A stretch of 64,000 nt of DNA. Source: TK10-74A sp965263065. GTDB taxonomy: Bacteria; Chloroflexota; Dehalococcoidia; Bin125. Made by a program: the position numbers and the translations under genes. Shown piece after piece: positions 19,394-29,767 of this stretch; positions within the stretch are counted from its first letter, which is position 1, and each line of letters opens with the position of its first letter. The notes beneath the pieces were generated by a model. The model made no database searches. It was not told the origin of the DNA and saw nothing but the letters and a program-made list of their open reading frames with translations. Location: contig CBDHGH010000003.1 of the NCBI GenBank assembly GCA_965263065.1, forward strand, positions 1,426,001 through 1,490,000, written 5' to 3'.

Positions 19394-19670
19394 GATGTGA
19401 CCTCGCGACCGGGCGCCGGCCCGCGCGGGGACGCCCACGGCGACGGCGAGGACATCGACGCCCGGCCCATGGCGCAAGCAACTTCGCGATTGCGTCGGTT
19501 CCGGCGCGGATCGCGAGGCTCCTCGGCGGGCGTTGGGTGTGACCGCCCAGCGTCCCGGCACGAGTACAATCGGCAGCGCCCCCACGCAGTCGGCGCGGAC
19601 GCCGCTCCCGCCCCTCAGCGGTCCGAGCCGCCAGGGGAATCCAGCCAGCCCAGCCAGAAGCGGACGTGTC

Positions 19671-21005
<1,335 letters not shown>

Positions 21006-21022
21006 TCGAGGAGGGCGGAGTC

Positions 21023-21556
21023 ATGCGCATTTCCGGGCGTGGGCAGGTCACGATCCCCAAGCCGCTGCGCGAGCGGTTCGGGATGGATCGCGACGCGGAG
21101 GTGGAGATCACGCCGACCGATCACGGGGTGCTGATCCGCACATGCGTGTCCGCGGCGCGCGACGGCGACCCCGGCGGCGAGTCGGTGGATGCGCTGTTGT
21201 CCGGCTGGCTCAAGGAGGTCAATTGGGACCAGCGCAGCGCCCAACTCCACGAGGCCGGGGGCGGGCAGGTGCGGCTGCGCTTCGGCCCCGCGCTCGACGA
21301 CGAGATGCGGCGGCTGGCGACCGAGCACGTCGAAGTGCGAGGCAGCGGCCGCTTCGACAAGCATGATCAGTGGACGAGCGTGGAGGTGGATTCGGTCAGC
21401 GCCACGGGGTCGTGGCGGGAGCCGTTCGACCTGGAGGCGTTCCTGAACAACCCGAACCCGAAGATCTTCGACCCGGAGAAGGTCGTGACGATCGACCTGC
21501 CGGATGAGGAGTGGGAGGCGTTCAACCGCGCTATCCGCGAGGGTCGGGAGGCCTGA
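21023..21556 (+). CDS. AbrB/SpoVT-type antitoxin with long C-terminal extension
   Basis: 177 residues. The first about 45 are a swapped-hairpin AbrB DNA-binding domain (MRISGRGQVTIPKPLRERFG), as in VapB/MazE-type antitoxins. The remaining about 130 residues (including FDLEAFLNNPNPKIFDPEK and a closing IDLPDEEWEAFNRAI) are far longer than the usual antitoxin tail and I do not recognise a domain. The stop codon overlaps the start of the PIN toxin gene by one base (TGATG), so the two form a coupled toxin-antitoxin operon. It would neutralise the PIN toxin and autorepress. A ribosome site GGAGGGCGGA precedes the ATG. Confidence 0.82.
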   Translation: MRISGRGQVTIPKPLRERFGMDRDAEVEITPTDHGVLIRTCVSAARDGDPGGESVDALLSGWLKEVNWDQRSAQLHEAGGGQVRLRFGPALDDEMRRLATEHVEVRGSGRFDKHDQWTSVEVDSVSATGSWREPFDLEAFLNNPNPKIFDPEKVVTIDLPDEEWEAFNRAIREGREA

Positions 21557-21969
21557 TGCCACAGGCCCCTGGCTTGGTGGTCCTCGATACCTGCGTGGTG
21601 TCCTCGCTCATGAGCGGTGATGCAACGGCCGCCTACTACCGTACCGAGCTACAAGGACTGCGTGCCGCGATCTCGTTCCAGACGCGGGAGGAGGCGCTCT
21701 TCGGAGCGCTCAGGCGCCGCTGGGGCCCGCGACGGATGATCGCCCTGCGGGCGCATCTCGATCAGTACGAGATGGTGACCGCCTCGCATGAGTTGACGGA
21801 AATCAGCGCCAGCCTGCGCACCGAGCGGGAGCGGGCCGGCCGACAGATGCAGACAGCCGACGCCTGGATCGCCGCAACCGCACTCCTGTTGGACTGCCCT
21901 CTGGCGTCGGGTGATGGCGGTTTCGTTGGTATTCCCGACCTCGAACTCATCCGCGCGCCGTCCCCATGA
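21556..21969 (+). CDS. PIN-domain toxin (VapC-like ribonuclease)
   Basis: 137 residues. The PIN fold acidic residues are visible: D11 (VVLDTCVVSSL), E45/E46 (TREEALFGAL), D102 (ADAWIAATAL) and D120 (ASGDGGF). Toxins of this family are metal-dependent RNases that cleave tRNA or other RNA when the antitoxin is lost. The start codon overlaps the antitoxin stop. The stop in turn overlaps (ATGA) the ATG of an hsdR 5' scrap, so the pair once sat directly ahead of an hsdR gene inside an R-M operon. Confidence 0.88.
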   Translation: MPQAPGLVVLDTCVVSSLMSGDATAAYYRTELQGLRAAISFQTREEALFGALRRRWGPRRMIALRAHLDQYEMVTASHELTEISASLRTERERAGRQMQTADAWIAATALLLDCPLASGDGGFVGIPDLELIRAPSP

Positions 21970-22181
21970 CCTCCCCCGACGACCTCAACGAGCTCAACCA
22001 CGCCGACACGCCGGCGCGGGAACTGCTCGAGCGGCTGGGGTACACCTACGTCCCCCGCGCGGAGTTGGCGGCGGAGCGCGACGACGAGCGCGAGGTGCTG
22101 CTGACGGGGCGCCTGACGTCGGCGCTGCTGCGGCTCAACGAAGGGCTGTCGGCCGACTAGGCGCAGCGGGTCGTCTTCGCG
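21966..22181 (+). pseudogene. 5' scrap of hsdR (paralogue of 40998-37888)
   Basis: The first about 64 codons (MTSPDDLNELNHA, RLGYTYVPRAEL) match the start of the intact hsdR at 40998 with a few substitutions. A CAG to TAG change closes the frame at 22158-22160, and nucleotide homology continues only to about 22181, where it switches abruptly to hsdS sequence. There is no catalytic region. Confidence 0.88.
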
Positions 22182-22186
22182 CGCCG

Positions 22187-22468
22187 GTGCCGTTCCTGTA
22201 CTGCCTCACCAGCGAGCCGTCGTTCACGCAGCACACCTACGCACACGTGTCCGGCACCACGGTGCTGCATCTCAGCAAGGAGGCGGTCCCGGCGTTCAAG
22301 TTCGCGCTGCCCCCGTCCGACGTGATGCGCGCGTTCATCGGACTCGCAGAACCGGCGTTCAAGCGCATGACGGATCTATCGGGGGAGTCGGCCGCCACTG
22401 CCGCCCAACGGGACGCGCTGCTGCCGCGGCTGGTGTCGGGGGAAGTTCTGGTAGGAAGCTACACTTAG
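22187..22468 (+). pseudogene. C-terminal scrap of a type I specificity subunit HsdS
   Basis: The frame ending at 22468 reads VPFLYCLTSEPSF, then FKFALPPSDVMRAFIGL, then AQRDALLPRLVSGEVLVG. This is the end of a target-recognition domain plus the distal conserved helix of HsdS, where the coiled spacer normally closes with a LLPRLVSGEL-like motif. The N-terminal about 300 residues are missing. It is probably what is left of the S subunit of the R-M locus formed by hsdM (19671) and hsdR (23254). Confidence 0.72.
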
Positions 22469-22507
22469 CACCATGTCGACCAGTTGCGTCGATGATTACG
22501 CGCAACG

Positions 22508-22551
22508 GAGACGACGTCGCAGCGGCCGCGCTGGAGTGGCTGGCCGGCCTG
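22508..22551 (+). repeat. About 41-bp copy of the hsdR 5' end flanking the transposase
   Basis: The stretch reading AAALEWLAGL matches codons 11-20 of the hsdR that starts at 23254; the nucleotide match is near 23274-23315. The two copies bracket the REP-associated transposase gene as partial direct repeats about 0.76 kb apart. The copy shows that the transposase entered, or was copied into, the start of hsdR, with the 5' end rebuilt downstream. Confidence 0.7.
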
Positions 22552-22564
22552 GTCCGGCAGGAAC

Positions 22565-23257
22565 ATGAACCATCATCCCGGCATCCGCCGCCGGCACTCT
22601 ATCCGGCTGAAGGGCTACGACTACTCCCAGCCGGGGGCGTATTCCGTGACGATCGTCACGCAGGATCGGTTGTGTCTGTTCGGGGACGTGGTCGGCGGGA
22701 CGGTGCGCCTGAACGGCGCGGGCCGGCTGGCCCAGGCGGCCTGGGAGAGGCTGCCGTGCCGGTTCCCGGGCATCGATCTGGACGCGTTCGTGGTCATGCC
22801 CAACCACATTCACGGCATCATCGCAATCAACGGGCCCGTGGGGGCGCCGCCCGCGGGCGCCCCGGATGCCACGGGCGCCCCGGACCCCGCGGGCGCCCCG
22901 AACCCCGTGGGCGCCCCGGACCCCGCGGGCGCCCCGGACCCCGTGGGTACCGTAGGGGCGCCCCTCGTGGGCGCCCGGAACCCGGACGGAAGGGCGCCCA
23001 CGAGGGGCGCCCCTACGGTGGGGGACGTGGTGGGGGCGTATAAATCCGTGACGACCGTGGAATACACGCGGGGCGTGAGGGCCTTGGATTGGCCGCCGTT
23101 CCGGAGGCGGCTATGGCAGCGGAATTACTACGAACGCATCGTGCGGGATGATGAATCTCGGGACCGCGGTCGCCGGTACATCCTCGATAACCCGGCGCAG
23201 TGGGGCTCCGACCGGGAGAACCCGATCGCGGCGCGACCGCGGGATGGCGCCCCATGA
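22565..23257 (+). CDS. REP-associated tyrosine transposase (RAYT, Y1_Tnp family)
   Basis: 230 residues. It shows the Y1/HUH single-strand transposase signature: the metal-binding VVMPNHIHGII motif (HUH, about residues 77-87) and, near the C-terminus, the helix with LWQRNYYERIVRDDES and RYILDNPAQW carrying the candidate catalytic tyrosine. RAYTs are domesticated-like transposases tied to REP palindromes. A low-complexity insert (about 93-155) splits the domain; it is encoded by an 18-base tandem repeat and a perfect 28-bp inverted repeat. The stop overlaps the ATG of hsdR at 23254 (ATGA). The catalytic residues are intact, so activity is possible. Confidence 0.88.
   Translation: MNHHPGIRRRHSIRLKGYDYSQPGAYSVTIVTQDRLCLFGDVVGGTVRLNGAGRLAQAAWERLPCRFPGIDLDAFVVMPNHIHGIIAINGPVGAPPAGAPDATGAPDPAGAPNPVGAPDPAGAPDPVGTVGAPLVGARNPDGRAPTRGAPTVGDVVGAYKSVTTVEYTRGVRALDWPPFRRRLWQRNYYERIVRDDESRDRGRRYILDNPAQWGSDRENPIAARPRDGAP
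22856..22945 (+). repeat. 18-bp tandem repeat, five units, inside the RAYT gene
   Basis: Five near-identical 18-base units of the type GGGCGCCCCGGACCCCGC encode GAP(D/N)(A/P)(T/A/V)-like hexapeptides. Being a multiple of three, copy-number change keeps the frame. The unit contains the palindrome GGGCGCCC that also forms the core of the adjacent inverted repeat. Confidence 0.85.
22949..23019. repeat. Perfect 28-bp inverted repeat (REP-like palindrome) within RAYT
   Basis: Arms 22949-22976 and 22992-23019 are exact reverse complements around a 15-base loop. They begin ACCGTAGGGGCGCCCC and end in the complement. GTAGGGGCG(N)-type palindromes are known as bacterial REP-like elements mobilised by RAYTs. 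Here one sits inside the transposase open reading frame and is translated (VGAPLVGARNP and APTRGAPTVG). Confidence 0.85.
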
Positions 23258-26200
23258 CCTCCCTCACCGAATCCGACGTCGAAGCGGCCGCGCTGGAGTG
23301 GCTGGCCGGCCTCGGCTGGGGGGTCGCCCACGGGGCCGACATCGCGCCGGGGGCGCCCGGTGCGGAGCGGGCCGACTACGGCGCGGTCGTGCTGGAGCGG
23401 CGGCTGCGCGACGCCCTCGCGCGGCTCAACCCGGAGTTGCCCCTCGACGCGCTCGATGACGCCTTCCGCAAGCTGACCCTGCCGTCGGGCGCGACGCTCG
23501 ACGCCCGCAACCGCGGCTTCCACCGGCTTCTCGTCGATGGCGTGACGGTGGAGTACCGCACGGCCGGCGGCGCGATCCGCGGGGCGCAGGCGCGCGCCGT
23601 CGACTTCGAGCAGCCCGACAACAACGACTGGCTGGCGGTCAACCAGTTCATCGTCACCGAGGACCGGCGCAACCGCCGCCCCGACATCGTGCTGTTCGTC
23701 AACGGGCTGCCCCTGGGCGTGATCGAGCTGAAGAACCCGTCCGACGCGGACGCCACCGTCTGGACGGCCTGGCAGCAGCTCCAGACCTACAAGGCGGAGT
23801 TGCCCGCGCTCTTCTCGATGAACGCGTTGCTCATCGTCTCGGACGGGCTCGAGGCGCGCATCGGCACGCTGACCGCCGGGCGGGAGTGGTTCAAGCCCTG
23901 GCGCACGGTCACCGGCGAGGGGCTCGCGGCGGCCGCCGTGCCGGAGCTGCAGGTCATGCTGGGGGGCGTCTGCGCGCCGCAGCGGCTGCTCCCGCTGATC
24001 CGCGACTACATCGTCTTCGAGGACGACGGCGGCGGCGCGCTGGCCAAGAAGATGGCCGGCTATCACCAGTTCCACGCCGTGCGGGTCGCGGTCCGCGAGA
24101 CCCTGCGGGCCGCGGAACTGCATCGCGTGGGGCCGGCGATCGCCGAGGGCGGGGGGCGCTACGAGACGGGGCAGCGGCCGGGCGGCGACCCGGGCGACCG
24201 CCGCATCGGCGTCGTCTGGCACACGCAGGGCGCCGGCAAGAGCCTGACCATGGCCTTCTACGCGGGGGCCATCATCCGCGAGCCGGCGATGGAGAATCCG
24301 ACCGTCGTCGTGCTGACCGACCGCAACGACCTCGACGACCAACTCTTCGGCACCTTCTCACGTTGCCAGGATCTGCTGCGTCAGCCGCCCGTGCAGGCGG
24401 AGAGCCGCGCCGACCTGCGCGAGAAGCTGTCGGTGAACGCCGGCGGCGTCGTCTTCACCACGATCCAGAAGTTCTACCCCGAGGAGAAGGGCGACACCCA
24501 CCCCTCGCTGTCCGCGCGGCGCAACATCGTCGTCATCGCCGACGAGGCGCACCGCAGTCAGTACGACTTCGTCGATGGCTTCGCGCGGCACATGCGCGAC
24601 GCGCTGCCGGGCGCCTCGTTCGTCGGCTTCACCGGCACGCCCGTCGAGCTGCAGGACGCCAACACCCGCGCCGTCTTCGGCGACTACATCAGCATCTACG
24701 ACATCCAGCGCTCGGTGGAGGACGGCGCCACGGTGCCGATCTACTACGAGAGCCGCCTCGCCAAGCTGGCCCTCGACGAACACGAGCGGCCGAGCATCGA
24801 CCCCGACTTCGACGAGGTGACCGAGGGCGAGGAGGTCGAGCGCAAGGAGAAGCTTAAGACAAGGTGGGCGCAACAGGAGGCGGTCGTCGGGGCGGAGCAG
24901 CGCGTCGGGCAGATCGCGGCGGACATCGTCACCCACTTCGAGCAGCGCCGGGAGGCGATCGAGGGCAAGGCGATGGTCGTCTGCATGAGCCGTCGCATCT
25001 GCGTCGACCTCTACGGCGAACTCGTGCGCCTGCGCCCCGCCTGGCACGACGACGATGACGGCAAGGGCGCCATCAAGGTCGTGATGACCGGTGCGGCATC
25101 GGATCGGCCGGGCTGGCAGCCGCACATCCGCAACAAGCCCCGGCGCGAGGCGCTCGCCCAGCGCTTCCGTGACCCCACCGACCCGCTGCGCGTCGTGCTG
25201 GTGCGGGACATGTGGCTGACGGGCTTCGACGCGCCCAGCCTGCACACGATGTACGTCGATAAGCCGATGCGCGGCCACGGCCTCATGCAGGCCATCGCCC
25301 GCGTCAACCGGGTCTTCCGGGACAAGCCCGGCGGGCTGGTGGTCGACTACCTGGGCCTCGCCCACGAGTTGAAGCGGTCGCTCGCCACCTACACGGAGAG
25401 CGGCGGCGTCGGGCAGGCGGCGCTGGACCAGGACGACGCCGTGGCCGCCATGCAAGAGAAGTACGAGGTGTGCTGCGCCCTCTTCCACGGCTTCGACTGG
25501 ACGATGTCGGCGGCGGGCAGGTCGGCGGAGCGGGTGGGGCTGCTGCAGGCCGCCCAGGAGCACATCCTGGCGCAGGACGACGGAAAGGAACGCTGTCTCA
25601 ACGCGGTGCGGGAGCTGTCGCAGGCGTTCGCGCTGGCCGTGCCTCGCGAGGAGGCGCTGCGCATCCGGGACGACGTCGGCTTCTTCCAGGCCGTGCGCGC
25701 GGCGCTGTCGAAGCGGGTCGCCGGCGAGGCGCGCCCGGAGGAGGAGTTGGACCTGGCCGTGCGCCAGATCATCTCCCGCGCCGTGGCGTCGGAGGGCGTG
25801 CTCGACATCTTCGCCGCCGCCGGCCTCGACACGCCGGACATCTCGGTGCTATCGGATGAGTTCCTGGCCGAGGTGCGCGGCATGCCGCACCGAAACCTCG
25901 CGGTCGAGTTGCTGCAGAAGCTCCTCAAGGGCGAGCTGGCCACCCGGCGGCGCAAGAACGTCGTGCAGGCGCGGTCGTTCACCGAGATGCTGGAGGGAAC
26001 GCTGCGGCGGTACCAGAATCGGGCGATCGAGACGGCGCAGGTGATCGAGGAGTTGATCGGGCTCGCGAGGGAGATGCGGGAGGCCAACGCACGGGGCGAG
26101 CGTCTGGGTCTGTCGGAGGACGAGTTGGCCTTCTACGACGCGCTCGAGACCAACGACAGCGCGGTGCAGGTCCTGGGCGACGAGGCTCTCCGCGCCATCG

Positions 26201-26394
26201 CCCGCGAGCTGGTCGAGAAGGTCCAAAAGAACGTCACCATCGACTGGACGCTGCGGGAGGACATCCGTGCGCGCCTGCGTGTGCTGGTGCGTCGCATCCT
26301 GCGCCGGCACGGCTACCCGCCGGACAAGCAGGAGCAAGCGACGCTGACCGTGCTGGAGCAGGCGGAGGTCCTGTCGGAGGCGTGGGCGGCCTGA
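23254..26394 (+). CDS. hsdR: Type I R-M restriction subunit HsdR (first locus)
   Basis: 1,046 residues from the ATG at 23254 (MTSLTESDVEAAALEWL), which overlaps the RAYT stop; an upstream ATG at 23200 is less likely. An N-terminal PD-(D/E)xK endonuclease region (RPDIVLFVNG, VIELKNPSD) is followed by SF2 translocase motifs: Walker A HTQGAGKS (K329), DEAH at D430, GFTGTPVE, and the late motif ARVNRVFRDKPGG. A C-terminal helical domain of about 350 residues should contact the methylase. HsdR cuts unmodified DNA after ATP-driven translocation. It is intact, but its hsdM is truncated and its hsdS nearly gone, so it would need subunits from another locus. Confidence 0.93.
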   Translation: MTSLTESDVEAAALEWLAGLGWGVAHGADIAPGAPGAERADYGAVVLERRLRDALARLNPELPLDALDDAFRKLTLPSGATLDARNRGFHRLLVDGVTVEYRTAGGAIRGAQARAVDFEQPDNNDWLAVNQFIVTEDRRNRRPDIVLFVNGLPLGVIELKNPSDADATVWTAWQQLQTYKAELPALFSMNALLIVSDGLEARIGTLTAGREWFKPWRTVTGEGLAAAAVPELQVMLGGVCAPQRLLPLIRDYIVFEDDGGGALAKKMAGYHQFHAVRVAVRETLRAAELHRVGPAIAEGGGRYETGQRPGGDPGDRRIGVVWHTQGAGKSLTMAFYAGAIIREPAMENPTVVVLTDRNDLDDQLFGTFSRCQDLLRQPPVQAESRADLREKLSVNAGGVVFTTIQKFYPEEKGDTHPSLSARRNIVVIADEAHRSQYDFVDGFARHMRDALPGASFVGFTGTPVELQDANTRAVFGDYISIYDIQRSVEDGATVPIYYESRLAKLALDEHERPSIDPDFDEVTEGEEVERKEKLKTRWAQQEAVVGAEQRVGQIAADIVTHFEQRREAIEGKAMVVCMSRRICVDLYGELVRLRPAWHDDDDGKGAIKVVMTGAASDRPGWQPHIRNKPRREALAQRFRDPTDPLRVVLVRDMWLTGFDAPSLHTMYVDKPMRGHGLMQAIARVNRVFRDKPGGLVVDYLGLAHELKRSLATYTESGGVGQAALDQDDAVAAMQEKYEVCCALFHGFDWTMSAAGRSAERVGLLQAAQEHILAQDDGKERCLNAVRELSQAFALAVPREEALRIRDDVGFFQAVRAALSKRVAGEARPEEELDLAVRQIISRAVASEGVLDIFAAAGLDTPDISVLSDEFLAEVRGMPHRNLAVELLQKLLKGELATRRRKNVVQARSFTEMLEGTLRRYQNRAIETAQVIEELIGLAREMREANARGERLGLSEDELAFYDALETNDSAVQVLGDEALRAIARELVEKVQKNVTIDWTLREDIRARLRVLVRRILRRHGYPPDKQEQATLTVLEQAEVLSEAWAA

Positions 26395-26611
26395 CGTCGG
26401 CTGGGCGGGCCGGCCTGCTGGGGGACCACTGCTTCGCCACTCGCTGCGGCAAGACCAGGCAGGACCGATCGCTCCTGCAGCCGTGGGAAGTAGAAGTCGC
26501 AGGGGAAGCCCCGAGCGGTGGTCGCACCAGAACTTGTCCGCCACGCCACCGGCATCCACCGGCAGGGGCGCGAGCCGGCGGCGGGGTGACGCGCACCGCC
26601 GACCGTGCGCG

Positions 26612-29600
26612 TCAGTCGTACGTCAGCGCGAACACCATCTCACCGAGCCGCCGCTTGAAGTGGAGGTCGTCGCTGAACTTCTTGAAGAGTTGCGTGTCGT
26701 CCTTCATCAGGCTGAGGATGACGCGATTCAGCGCCTTGTCGTTCTCGATGCGCGCGTTCTGCTTGTCCGAGTTGGCCCGGGCGTTCTGGTAGGCCGTGTC
26801 GGCCGCCACGCCGGCCGGAATCTCCTCGGTAATCATTCGGCGGACGCGGTCGGCGTCGTCCCAGGCGATGTCCCCGAACTCGTCGTTGAACTCGGTGATG
26901 ATGATCGAGAGCCGGTCGAGTTCGGCCTCGGGCTTGCCCCCGCCGGCGCTCGTCGGCACCGGACCGATCTCGGCATCGGCGTCTTCGAGTTGGATCGCGA
27001 GCGCGGCCTGCTTCTCGACCCGATAGCTGTCCATGTCGATCGTTTCCAGGATGCCCTTCGACAGATCGTCCTCCTCGGGCGCGGGCAGCTTCGGGATCAG
27101 GAAGTTGAGGAAGATCGACAGCTTCTCCCACTCGGCGTTCGTGTAGGGCAGGATCGACGCGAGGAAGTCGTAGGTCCGCGTGAAGGCCTTGGCGTTGCCC
27201 TTGAACGCGACCTGGCCGTCCTCGTCCAGGTCGGCCAGGTAGCGGGCGACGCAGGCGTCGAGGATCGGGTGCAGCCGATCCACGCCCGCGCCCGACAGAT
27301 ACTGCTCGGCGCAGTCCGCGACATGGGTGGTGGAGTAGATCTCCGCGGCGGCCAGCGCCGCCACCAGGTCGTGCAGCTTGTTGGGGTCGGTCTGGCCGCT
27401 GAGGACGGTCGTGCGGTAGTAGTCCGAGAACGCGAGTTCGATGCCGTCGCTGTCGTTGATGAAGTCGAGCACGAACACGTCGTGCTTCTTGGGATGGGCG
27501 CGGTTGAGACGCGAGAGCGTCTGCACGGCCTTGATGCCCGAGAGCATCTTGTCCACGTACATCGTGTGCAGCAGCGGCTCGTCGTAGCCGGTCTGGAACT
27601 TGTCGGCCACGACCAGGAACCGGTAGGGGTGCTCCTGGATCTTGTCGGGGATCTGCGCCGACGCGAAGCCGTTGAGCGACGCCTCGGTCACCCGGCTGCC
27701 GTGGTACTCGTGCTCGCCGGAGAAGGCGACGATGGCCTGATAGGGGCTCTTGCGCTCTTGCAGATAGCTGCGGATCTGATGGAAGTACTGGATCGCGCGC
27801 TCGATGCCGCCGGTGACGACCATCGCCCGGGCCTCACCGCCGACCTTGTTGCGCGCGATCACCTGCTCGTGGAAGTGATCGACCATGATCTCCGCCTTGA
27901 GGCGGATGGCGTGGTCGTGGCTCTCGACGTAGCGGCGCAGCTTCTTCTGCGCCCGCTTGGTGTCGAACTCGGGGTCCGCCTCGACGGTCTTGACGAGCCG
28001 GTAGTAGCTGTTGACCGGCGTGTAGTGCTTGAGCACGTCGAGGATGAAGCCCTCCTGGATCGCCTGCTTCATCGAGTAGGTGTGGAAGGGCCGGTGCGTC
28101 GTCCGCTCGCCCTCGCCCGCGCGCTGGCCGAAGATCTCGAGGGTCTTGTTCTTGGGCGTGGCCGTGAACGCGAAGTAGCTCGCGTTGGGCAGCATCTTGC
28201 GCGACTCCATGAGCCGGTTGATGACGTCCTCGGTCGTCTCGTCGTCGTCGGCGGCGAGGCCCGCCAGCGCCCGGCTCATCGCCCCCGACGCCTTGCCGCC
28301 CTGACTGGAGTGCGCCTCGTCGATGATGATCGCGAAGTTGCGGCCGGCGTGCGCCGTGCCGATGTCGTCGAGCACGTGGGGGAACTTCTGGACCGTCGTG
28401 ATGATGATCTTCTTGCCGTCCTCGAGGAAGCGGCGCAGGTCGCCCGAGCGTTCGGCGTGCCCCAGCGTCGCGCGGACCTGCGCGAACTGCTTGATGGTGT
28501 CGCGGATCTGCTGGTCGAGGATGCGGCGGTCGGTGACCACGACGACCGAGTCGAACGCGCGCCCGCCGTCGTGTTCGAGCCGCACCAGCTGGTGCGCGAG
28601 CCATGCGATCGAGTTGCTCTTGCCGCTGCCGGCCGAGTGCTGCACCAGGTAGCGCTGCCCCGCCCCGTGCGCGGCGGCGTGCGCCAGCAGCGCCCGCACG
28701 ACGTCGAGCTGGTGGTAGCGCGGGAAGATCTGCACGCGCTTGCGCTTGCCGGTCTTGTCGTCCCGCTGCGCCACCACCTGCGCGTAGTGCTCGAGGATGT
28801 CCGTCAGCCCCCGCGGGGTGAGGATGCGCTGCCACAGGTAGTCGGTCTTGATCCCCTCGGGGTTCGGCGGGTTGCCGGCGCCGTCGCGCCAGCCCTGGTT
28901 GAACGGCAGGAACCAGGAGTCCTTGCCGGTGAGGTGCGTGCAGAACCGCACCTCCTGATCATCGACGGCGAAGTGCGCGACGCAGCGCCCGAACTGGAAC
29001 AGCAACTCGCGCGGACTGCGATCGCGCTGGTACTGCTGCACCGCGTCGGCGACGGTCTGCTTCGTCAGGTTGTTCTTCAGTTCGAAGCTGAACACCGGCA
29101 GCCCGTTGATGAACGTGACGAGGTCGAGCGCCAGCTGCGTCTCGTCGCGGCTGTAGCGGAGCTGCCGGGTGATCGTGAAGCGGTTGCACGCATAGCGCGC
29201 GGCGGCGGCCGGGTTGCCGGGGCTCGGCGTGCCGTAGAAGAGATCGAGCTGGTACTGGCGGTGCCTGACGCCCGAGCGCAGCACGTCGATGGTGCCGCGC
29301 TTCGTGACCTCGCCCTGCAGCCGCGCGAGGAAGCTGCGCCGCGTCGGCCCGTCCTCCGCGAGGGCGAGCGCCTCGGCGACCTCCGGCTGGGTCGCCTGCA
29401 GGAACGCGGTCAGCTGGACGAGGTCGACCGCGTGCTCGCGGTCGTAGTCCTGCGGGGCGCCCTCGACCCAGCCCGGGCCGCCGTACGCGGCCGGCGCCTC
29501 GGCCAAGCCGCGGCCGTCGGCCGGCGCCGCGCCGGTCATCGCCGTGCAGATGAGGCGCTCCAGCCCCTTCTCGCTCGTGTCGGTGGTCGTGTGACCCGGG

Positions 29601-29767
29601 CGGCCCACGTGGTCTTCGCCCCGCTGGTAGTACTTCCCACGAACCGCGTTCGACCAGTCGAGAACCTCGGGCGCCTCCGACAGATCGATCTGATCGTCGG
29701 GGAGAGCCTCCAGGGCCCGTATCTGGTCCTTCTGGCGTTGCGTCAGCTCAGACATGCCCTTCTTCAT
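26612..29767 (-). CDS. hsdR: Type I R-M restriction subunit HsdR (second locus)
   Basis: 1,051 residues. The endonuclease core lies near residues 215-240 (LVTFINGLPVFSFELKN), then Walker A SAGSGKSNS (K383), DEAH in IIIDEAHSSQGG, FTATPKNKT, and a C-terminal helical domain ending KRRLGEMVFALTYD. The start at 29767 has a GAGAGG site 7 bases upstream; an in-frame ATG at 29755 is the alternative. It overlaps the BrnT stop by 20 bases, making it the last gene of the minus-strand operon hsdM, KAP NTPase, hsdS, brnT, hsdR. Its sequence differs widely from the other two HsdR proteins, so it is a separate subfamily and not a recent duplicate. Confidence 0.93.
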   Translation of the reverse strand: MKKGMSELTQRQKDQIRALEALPDDQIDLSEAPEVLDWSNAVRGKYYQRGEDHVGRPGHTTTDTSEKGLERLICTAMTGAAPADGRGLAEAPAAYGGPGWVEGAPQDYDREHAVDLVQLTAFLQATQPEVAEALALAEDGPTRRSFLARLQGEVTKRGTIDVLRSGVRHRQYQLDLFYGTPSPGNPAAAARYACNRFTITRQLRYSRDETQLALDLVTFINGLPVFSFELKNNLTKQTVADAVQQYQRDRSPRELLFQFGRCVAHFAVDDQEVRFCTHLTGKDSWFLPFNQGWRDGAGNPPNPEGIKTDYLWQRILTPRGLTDILEHYAQVVAQRDDKTGKRKRVQIFPRYHQLDVVRALLAHAAAHGAGQRYLVQHSAGSGKSNSIAWLAHQLVRLEHDGGRAFDSVVVVTDRRILDQQIRDTIKQFAQVRATLGHAERSGDLRRFLEDGKKIIITTVQKFPHVLDDIGTAHAGRNFAIIIDEAHSSQGGKASGAMSRALAGLAADDDETTEDVINRLMESRKMLPNASYFAFTATPKNKTLEIFGQRAGEGERTTHRPFHTYSMKQAIQEGFILDVLKHYTPVNSYYRLVKTVEADPEFDTKRAQKKLRRYVESHDHAIRLKAEIMVDHFHEQVIARNKVGGEARAMVVTGGIERAIQYFHQIRSYLQERKSPYQAIVAFSGEHEYHGSRVTEASLNGFASAQIPDKIQEHPYRFLVVADKFQTGYDEPLLHTMYVDKMLSGIKAVQTLSRLNRAHPKKHDVFVLDFINDSDGIELAFSDYYRTTVLSGQTDPNKLHDLVAALAAAEIYSTTHVADCAEQYLSGAGVDRLHPILDACVARYLADLDEDGQVAFKGNAKAFTRTYDFLASILPYTNAEWEKLSIFLNFLIPKLPAPEEDDLSKGILETIDMDSYRVEKQAALAIQLEDADAEIGPVPTSAGGGKPEAELDRLSIIITEFNDEFGDIAWDDADRVRRMITEEIPAGVAADTAYQNARANSDKQNARIENDKALNRVILSLMKDDTQLFKKFSDDLHFKRRLGEMVFALTYD

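Noticed and set aside
19533..19670. Upstream ATG start of the first hsdM
   Set aside because: It adds 46 low-complexity residues (Pro/Ser/Arg-rich) not expected in HsdM; MTTDNG at 19671 fits the family.
22856..23019. CRISPR array
   Set aside because: Units are 18 bases with no spacers, in frame inside the RAYT gene, followed by an inverted repeat.
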